Assembly: GCA_035532415.1 (NCBI GenBank)
Contig: DATKRB010000032.1
Location: forward strand, 1 to 14,097
Length of the DNA stretch: 14,097 bases
Direction: 5' to 3'
Source of the DNA: DATKRB01 sp035532415
GTDB lineage: Bacteria > Actinomycetota > Acidimicrobiia > Acidimicrobiales > RAAP-2
Made by a program: the position numbers and the translations under genes. The notes below the pieces were generated by a model. It made no database searches. It was not told the origin of the DNA and worked only from the letters and a program-made list of their open reading frames with translations. Within the stretch, counting starts at the first letter, position 1; each line of letters begins with the position of its first letter. Of this stretch, positions 10,360 through 14,097 are shown piece after piece.

Positions 10360-11123
10360 CCGCAGTGGCAACCTCAGAGGCCGGCGTGATCCGGAAGCTC
10401 CGGGGCCCGGTCCGCAAGGACCGCCCGGCGGCCCAGGTGCGGACGGTGACCCGGCGCGACGTGACCGGCGCCGACCTGGGCAGGGTGGACCTCGAGCCGT
10501 CGGTGTTCGGCATCGTCCCGAATGCCGCGGTCCTGCACCAGGTGGTCACCGCCCAACTGGCCGCCGCCCGTTCGGGGACCCAGTCCACCAAGACCCGTGC
10601 CGAGGTGCGCGGAGGTGGCGCCAAGCCCTTCCGTCAGAAGGGGACGGGCCGGGCCCGACAGGGCTCGACCAGGGCGCCGAACTGGTCCGGAGGGGGCATC
10701 GCCCTGGGCCCCAAGCCCCGGAGCTACCGGCAGCGGACCCCGAAGAAGATGGTGCGCCTGGCCCTGTGCTCGGCCCTGTCCGACCGGGCCGAGGGCGGCA
10801 GGATCGCCCTGATCGACCACTGGGGCTGGGACGCACCGCGGACCAAGGACGCCGTGGCCGCCCTGGCCGCCCTGAGCCTGTCCGACCGGGTGCTGGTGGT
10901 GCTCGGCGAGTCGGACGTGGTGGTGGAGCGGTCCTTCGCCAACCTCCAGAAGGTGCAGGTCGTCCGGGTGGGCGAGCTGTCGGCCTACGACGTCCTTCGC
11001 AACGACTGGATCGTGTTCAGCGACGAGACCCTGCCCGGCGCCCCGGCCCCGGAGACCGCCGCAGGTGCCTCGGGCGCGGCCGGTGCCGGGAGCGATGCGA
11101 GCGGAGGCGAGAGCGATGCGTGA
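10356..11123 (+). CDS. rplD: 50S ribosomal protein L4 with extended termini
   Basis: L4 is an early-assembly 50S protein whose long loop lines the exit tunnel; in E. coli it also represses its own operon. The signature loop is intact: STKTRAEVRGGGAKPFRQKG then GRARQGSTRAPNWSGGG (about 77-120). The globular part continues to WIVFSDETLPGA. At 255 residues it exceeds the usual 200-220 at both ends. About 27 residues rich in Arg/Lys precede the first core strand, and about 26 Gly/Ala/Ser-rich, acidic residues follow residue 229. The ATG overlaps the rplC stop; its Shine-Dalgarno is weak, so coupling probably drives initiation. GTG codons at 10386 and 10437 are possible later starts that would remove most or all of the N-terminal extension. 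The 3' end overlaps rplW by eight bases and encodes the rplW ribosome-binding site. Confidence 0.95.
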   Translation: MTAVATSEAGVIRKLRGPVRKDRPAAQVRTVTRRDVTGADLGRVDLEPSVFGIVPNAAVLHQVVTAQLAAARSGTQSTKTRAEVRGGGAKPFRQKGTGRARQGSTRAPNWSGGGIALGPKPRSYRQRTPKKMVRLALCSALSDRAEGGRIALIDHWGWDAPRTKDAVAALAALSLSDRVLVVLGESDVVVERSFANLQKVQVVRVGELSAYDVLRNDWIVFSDETLPGAPAPETAAGASGAAGAGSDASGGESDA

Positions 11124-11406
11124 GGCGACGTCCGTCCTGATCCGGCCGGTCGTGTCGGAGAAGACCTATTCGTTGATGAACCAGAACGTCTACGTCTTCG
11201 TCGTCGACCCCCGGGCAACGAAGATCGACGTCCGTCATGCGGTCGAGAAGGCCTTCGGCGTGCGCGTCCGAAAGGTCAACACCCTCAATCGCAAGGGCAA
11301 GGCCACCCGGAACCGCAAGACCAACACCGCCGGCCGCCGTTCCGACACCAAGCGGGCGATGGTGACGCTGCACTCCGGCGACAAGATCGACCTCTTCGAG
11401 AGCTGA
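11116..11406 (+). CDS. rplW: 50S ribosomal protein L23
   Basis: L23 sits at the exit of the peptide tunnel and is the docking site for trigger factor and signal recognition particle. From the ATG at 11116 it has 96 residues, the usual size. The family blocks are VLIRPVVSEKTYSLMNQNVY, VDPRATKIDVRHAVEKAFGV, and VRKVNTLNRKGKATRNRK. GGAGG (11103-11107) lies eight bases upstream. The gene overlaps the end of rplD by eight bases. Two in-frame ATGs lie upstream: 11095 (part of a short duplicated segment, with poor ribosome-binding spacing) and 11065. Neither adds L23-like sequence, and both run through the rplD tail, so I prefer 11116. rplB follows after 13 bases. Confidence 0.95.
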   Translation: MREATSVLIRPVVSEKTYSLMNQNVYVFVVDPRATKIDVRHAVEKAFGVRVRKVNTLNRKGKATRNRKTNTAGRRSDTKRAMVTLHSGDKIDLFES

Positions 11407-11419
11407 GCAGGGAACCCTC

Positions 11420-12256
11420 ATGGCGCTTCGATCACGCAAACCCACAAGTCCCGGCCGGCGGTTCCAGACCGTCTCCGACTTCGCCGAGATCACCCGCGAC
11501 AGCCCCGAGCGGTCCCTGCTGGCCCCCAGCCCGGGCTCGGGCGGCCGGAACAACCTCGGCCGTAAGACGGCCCGTCACCGGGGCGGTGGTCACAAGCGCC
11601 AGTACCGGATCGTCGACTTCCGGCGGGACAAGGACGGGATCCCGGCCAAGGTCGCCCAGATCGAGTACGACCCGAACCGGAACGCCCGGATCGCGTTGCT
11701 CCACTACCTCGACGGCGAGAAGCGCTACATCCTGGCCCCCGCCGGCGTGAAGGTCGGCGACCTGCTCCAGAACGGGCAGGGAGCCGAGATCCGGCCCGGC
11801 AACGCGCTGCCGATGCGCTACATCCCCGTGGGCTCGGTGGTCCACAACGTCGAGCTGCGGCCCGGAGGGGGCGGCAAGATGGCCCGAGGCGCCGGTATGA
11901 GCATTCAGCTGGTCGCCAAGGACGGGCCGTTCGCCACGCTGCGGCTCCCGTCGACCGAGATGCGGCGGGTGTCCATCGACTGCCGGGCCACCCTGGGTGT
12001 CGTCGGCAACGCCGAAGCGGAGCTCGTGAAGATCGGCAAGGCCGGACGGAACCGGTGGAAGGGCGTGCGCCCCCAGACCCGTGGTGTGGCCATGAACCCG
12101 GTCGATCACCCTCTGGGCGGCGGCGAAGGCAAGTCCTCCGGTGGCCGGCACCCTGTCTCCCCGTGGGGACAGCCGGAAGGGCGGACGCGAGCCCGCCACA
12201 AGGATTCCGACAAGATGATCGTCCGCCGCCGCCGCACGCGCGGGGCCCGAAGGTAG
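11420..12256 (+). CDS. rplB: 50S ribosomal protein L2
   Basis: L2 is one of the most conserved 50S proteins. It supports subunit association and the peptidyl transferase region. The 278-residue length is normal. Recognisable parts are the N-terminal RSRKPTSPGRRFQTVSDF, GRKTARHRGGGHKRQYRIVD, the central beta domain with GDGLQ-like segment GDLLQNG and PVGSVVHNVEL, and the C-terminal MNPVDHPLGGGEG. His230 (His229 in the mature protein) is the invariant His studied for peptidyl transfer. The basic C-terminus ends MIVRRRRTRGARR. The ATG has AGGGA (11409-11413) six bases upstream and lies 13 bases after rplW. rpsS starts 18 bases after the TAG stop. No anomalies. Confidence 0.98.
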   Translation: MALRSRKPTSPGRRFQTVSDFAEITRDSPERSLLAPSPGSGGRNNLGRKTARHRGGGHKRQYRIVDFRRDKDGIPAKVAQIEYDPNRNARIALLHYLDGEKRYILAPAGVKVGDLLQNGQGAEIRPGNALPMRYIPVGSVVHNVELRPGGGGKMARGAGMSIQLVAKDGPFATLRLPSTEMRRVSIDCRATLGVVGNAEAELVKIGKAGRNRWKGVRPQTRGVAMNPVDHPLGGGEGKSSGGRHPVSPWGQPEGRTRARHKDSDKMIVRRRRTRGARR

Positions 12257-12274
12257 CCGGGGGTCGCTGTCCAA

Positions 12275-12553
12275 ATGCCGCGTAGCCTGAAGAAGGGCCC
12301 GTTCGTCGACGACCACCTGTTGAAGAAGGTGGACGTCCTGAACGCGAGCGGGGAGAAGCGGGTCATCAAGACCTGGTCCCGCCGTTCGACCATCATCCCC
12401 GACATGGTCGGGCACACCATTGCCGTGCACGACGGCCGCCGGCACGTTCCCGTGTACGTGACGGAGTCCATGGTGGGCCACAAGCTGGGTGAGTTCGCGC
12501 CGACGCGGACCTTCCGCTACCACGCCGGACAGGAACGGGCGGGGAGACGCTGA
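12275..12553 (+). CDS. rpsS: 30S ribosomal protein S19
   Basis: S19 is a 30S head protein that pairs with S13 and contacts A-site tRNA and the intersubunit bridge. The 92-residue length is standard. The family blocks are PRSLKKGPFVDDHLLKKV, IKTWSRRSTIIPDMVGHTI, and GHKLGEFAPTRTF. The start is ATG. The ribosome-binding site is poor: only a G run at 12259-12263, 11 bases upstream, with none of the AGG-type motifs seen before its neighbours. Initiation may rely on ribosomes arriving from rplB 18 bases earlier. The TGA is followed by a single base and then the rplV start. Confidence 0.97.
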   Translation: MPRSLKKGPFVDDHLLKKVDVLNASGEKRVIKTWSRRSTIIPDMVGHTIAVHDGRRHVPVYVTESMVGHKLGEFAPTRTFRYHAGQERAGRR

Positions 12554-12554
12554 G

Positions 12555-13274
12555 ATGACCGGGCTCAAGACCAACGAGCGTCCGGGGACGAAGGCCGTCC
12601 TGCGGCATTCGCGGATGTCGGCCAGCAAGGCCCGCCAGGTCCTCGACCTGATCCGCAACGAAGAGGTGGGCCGGGCGGCCGAGCTGCTCCGCACCACCGA
12701 GCGTTCGGCCGCCGCCGTCATCGGCGGGGTGCTCGCCTCCGCCGTGGCGAACGCCGTCCACAACGACGGGCAGGATCCCGAGGACCTGTACGTGTCGGCC
12801 TGTTTCGCCGACGAGGGGGCCACGCTGAAGCGCTGGCGGCCCCGGGCGCGGGGGCGGGCCACCCGTATCCGCAAGCGGAGCTGCCACATCACGGTCATCG
12901 TGAGCCGCCTGCCCGACGAGCGCCTGGCCCGGCGCCGGGCGCAGCGCGATGCGATGGGCGGCGGCCGGTCCCGCCGGGTGGCCGAGTCACGCCGCCGGGC
13001 CGATCTGTCCGGCCGACTGTCCCGGCGGCGTGCCGCGCAGGAGCAGGTGGCCGAGGAGGCGGCGGCTGCGGAGGCTGCGGCCGAGGCTGCGGTGGCCGAG
13101 GAGGCGGAAGCTGCGGAGGCTGCGGCGAAGGCGGGAACCAGCTCGTCGGCAGCTGCGGACGGAGACGTCGGAGCCACCGACGAGACGGCCGACGAGGTGG
13201 GAGCGGCTGCTGAACCCGGGACGATCGAGACCTCCACGCCGGCCGAAGACGAAGACGAGGAAGAAGGCAAGTAG
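12555..13274 (+). CDS. rplV: 50S ribosomal protein L22 with long C-terminal tail
   Basis: L22 folds against 23S rRNA and sends a beta hairpin into the exit tunnel, where changes can affect macrolide action. The core (about residues 1-119) is typical: RHSRMSASKARQVLDLIRN, the tunnel hairpin region KRWRPRARGRATRIRKRS, and CHITVIVSRL. The total of 239 residues is about twice the usual 110-130. The extra 120 residues comprise an Arg-rich stretch (about 120-164), an Ala/Glu stretch made of two 15-residue repeats VAEEAxAAEAAAxAx (165-179 and 180-194), and a Ser/Ala/Asp/Glu tail ending DEDEEEGK. Tails on L22 are known in some actinobacteria (M. tuberculosis has a shorter one), but this one is long. 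GGGGAG (12541-12546) lies eight bases before the ATG. The frame is open upstream into rpsS, but that part is not L22. rpsC begins immediately after the TAG. Confidence 0.95.
   Translation: MTGLKTNERPGTKAVLRHSRMSASKARQVLDLIRNEEVGRAAELLRTTERSAAAVIGGVLASAVANAVHNDGQDPEDLYVSACFADEGATLKRWRPRARGRATRIRKRSCHITVIVSRLPDERLARRRAQRDAMGGGRSRRVAESRRRADLSGRLSRRRAAQEQVAEEAAAAEAAAEAAVAEEAEAAEAAAKAGTSSSAAADGDVGATDETADEVGAAAEPGTIETSTPAEDEDEEEGK
13047..13133 (+). repeat. Two-copy 45-bp tandem repeat inside rplV
   Basis: The segment starting at 13047 (GTGGCCGAGGAGGCGG...) recurs at 13092, an offset of 45 bases or 15 codons. The first 35 bases of the two copies differ at only two adjacent positions (CG against AA); similarity fades after that. 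The repeat keeps the frame and encodes the two VAEEA...AAEAAA units of the L22 tail. It is best explained by an in-frame duplication or slippage in a low-complexity region. Confidence 0.8.
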
Positions 13275-14097
13275 ATGGGTCAGAAGGTCAACCCCTACGG
13301 GTTCCGCCTCGGCGTCACCACCGACTGGAAGTCGCGCTGGTTCAACGACCGCGAGTATCAGGACTACCTCATCGAGGACTGGAAGATCCGCGACTACCTC
13401 ATGGGTGAGTTGGAGCGGGCGGCGGTGAGCCGGGTCGAGATCGAGCGGACACGGGATCGTCTCCGCATCGACGTGCACACGGCCCGCCCGGGCATCGTCA
13501 TCGGACGGAGGGGTGCGGAGGCCGACCGCCTGCGCACCAAGCTGGCCGAGATCACCAAGAACCCGAAGGTCCAGCTCAACATCCAAGAGATCAAGCAGCC
13601 CGAGCTCGACGCCGCCCTCATTGCCCAGGGCATCGCCGACCAGCTGCAGGGTCGGGTCAGTTTCCGCCGGGCCATGAAGCGGGCCGTGCAGACCGTGCAA
13701 AAGGCGGGAGCGCAAGGCATCAGGGTCCAGTGCGCCGGCCGTTTGGGCGGCTCCGAGATGTCCCGCCGGGAGTTCTACCGGGAGGGCCGGGTGCCCCTGC
13801 ACACGCTGCGAGCCGATATCGACTACGGCTTCCGTGAGGCCAAGACCACCTTCGGCCGTATCGGGGTAAAGGTATGGATCTACAAGGGCGACATCCTGCC
13901 CTACAAGGTCTCCGCCGAGGAGAAGATCAGCCGGGAGGCCGCCATGGCCGTCGGCGAAACCTCCGGCCAGGCCCGTCCCCGCCGGGTCGTGTCCGCAGGT
14001 GGCGGCCGCCGCCGCCCCGACCTGGGCGAGCCCGGTGCCCTCCCGACGGCTGCCGAGGCGGGCGACGCCCCCTCGTCGGAGACCGCCGCCGGCAACG
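13275..14097 (+). CDS. rpsC: 30S ribosomal protein S3 (3' truncated by window)
   Basis: S3 lies at the mRNA entry pore and contributes to helicase activity and mRNA binding. The first 274 codons are present and the frame is still open at the window end. The start MGQKVNPYGFRLGVTTDWKS is classic S3. A type II KH domain carries the GRRG loop at residues 77-80 (PGIVIGRRGAEADRLR). The C-terminal domain follows with AGRLGGSEMSRREFYREGRV, TLRADIDYGFREAKTTFG and VWIYKGDILPYK. The conserved fold ends near residue 212; at least 62 further residues rich in Gly, Ala, Arg and Pro extend it, so the protein is longer than the E. coli form, as in many actinobacteria. The ATG abuts the rplV stop with no gap, and AAGG (13264-13267) lies seven bases upstream. 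Confidence 0.97.
   Translation, partial: MGQKVNPYGFRLGVTTDWKSRWFNDREYQDYLIEDWKIRDYLMGELERAAVSRVEIERTRDRLRIDVHTARPGIVIGRRGAEADRLRTKLAEITKNPKVQLNIQEIKQPELDAALIAQGIADQLQGRVSFRRAMKRAVQTVQKAGAQGIRVQCAGRLGGSEMSRREFYREGRVPLHTLRADIDYGFREAKTTFGRIGVKVWIYKGDILPYKVSAEEKISREAAMAVGETSGQARPRRVVSAGGGRRRPDLGEPGALPTAAEAGDAPSSETAAGN

Noticed and set aside
12489..12554. Earlier L22 start inside rpsS
   Set aside because: It would add 22 residues unlike L22; the ATG at 12555 has a good Shine-Dalgarno and one-base spacing from rpsS.

Overview
The window is high-GC DNA, strongly biased to G or C at third codon positions. Thirteen to fourteen essential genes are packed on the + strand: the end of rpoB, all of rpoC, the str genes (rpsL, rpsG, fusA, tuf, with rpsJ attached) and the first part of the S10 ribosomal protein operon (rplC, rplD, rplW, rplB, rpsS, rplV, start of rpsC). 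The base composition, the long charged coiled-coil insertion after the RpoC zinc ribbon (about residues 147-238) and the forms of S12, L3 and EF-Tu point to an Actinomycetota bacterium. rpoBC is directly joined to str and S10, whereas in Mycobacterium and Streptomyces many genes separate them. That suggests a deep or less-studied class such as Acidimicrobiia or a relative. The class-level placement is inference.

Layout: (1) 2-4650, rpoB (3' part) and rpoC, overlapping by one base. (2) 4651-4787, a 17-bp hairpin whose 3' arm contains the -35 box of a well-formed promoter (TTGCCC, 17 bases, TAGCAT). It marks the end of the rpoBC transcript and the start of the str transcript. (3) 4788-9443, rpsL-rpsG-fusA-tuf-rpsJ. 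Spacing is tight except for 143 bases before tuf, which hold two hairpins and an unexpected strong Shine-Dalgarno/GTG pair. (4) 9444-9696, a 253-base non-coding region with a hairpin after rpsJ, a candidate TAGCCT -10 box and a highly structured leader. (5) 9697-14097, rplC-rplD-rplW-rplB-rpsS-rplV-rpsC, with overlaps or gaps of at most 18 bases, so very probably one translationally coupled transcript. rpsC runs off the window.

Together the genes encode the two large RNA polymerase subunits, the decoding-centre proteins S12 and S7, elongation factors EF-G and EF-Tu, the transcription-translation coupling protein S10/NusE, and early-assembly or exit-tunnel proteins of both ribosomal subunits. 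This is core gene-expression machinery, normally co-regulated with growth rate.

I see no mobile element, CRISPR array, tRNA or rRNA gene, phage gene or defence system, and nothing that looks horizontally acquired. The points worth a second look are regulatory (the rpoC-rpsL hairpin/promoter overlap, the tuf leader, the long rplC leader) and protein-level: a Met in place of the near-universal Cys in the EF-Tu DCPGH motif, a 120-residue repetitive tail on L22, and extended L4 and S3 termini.
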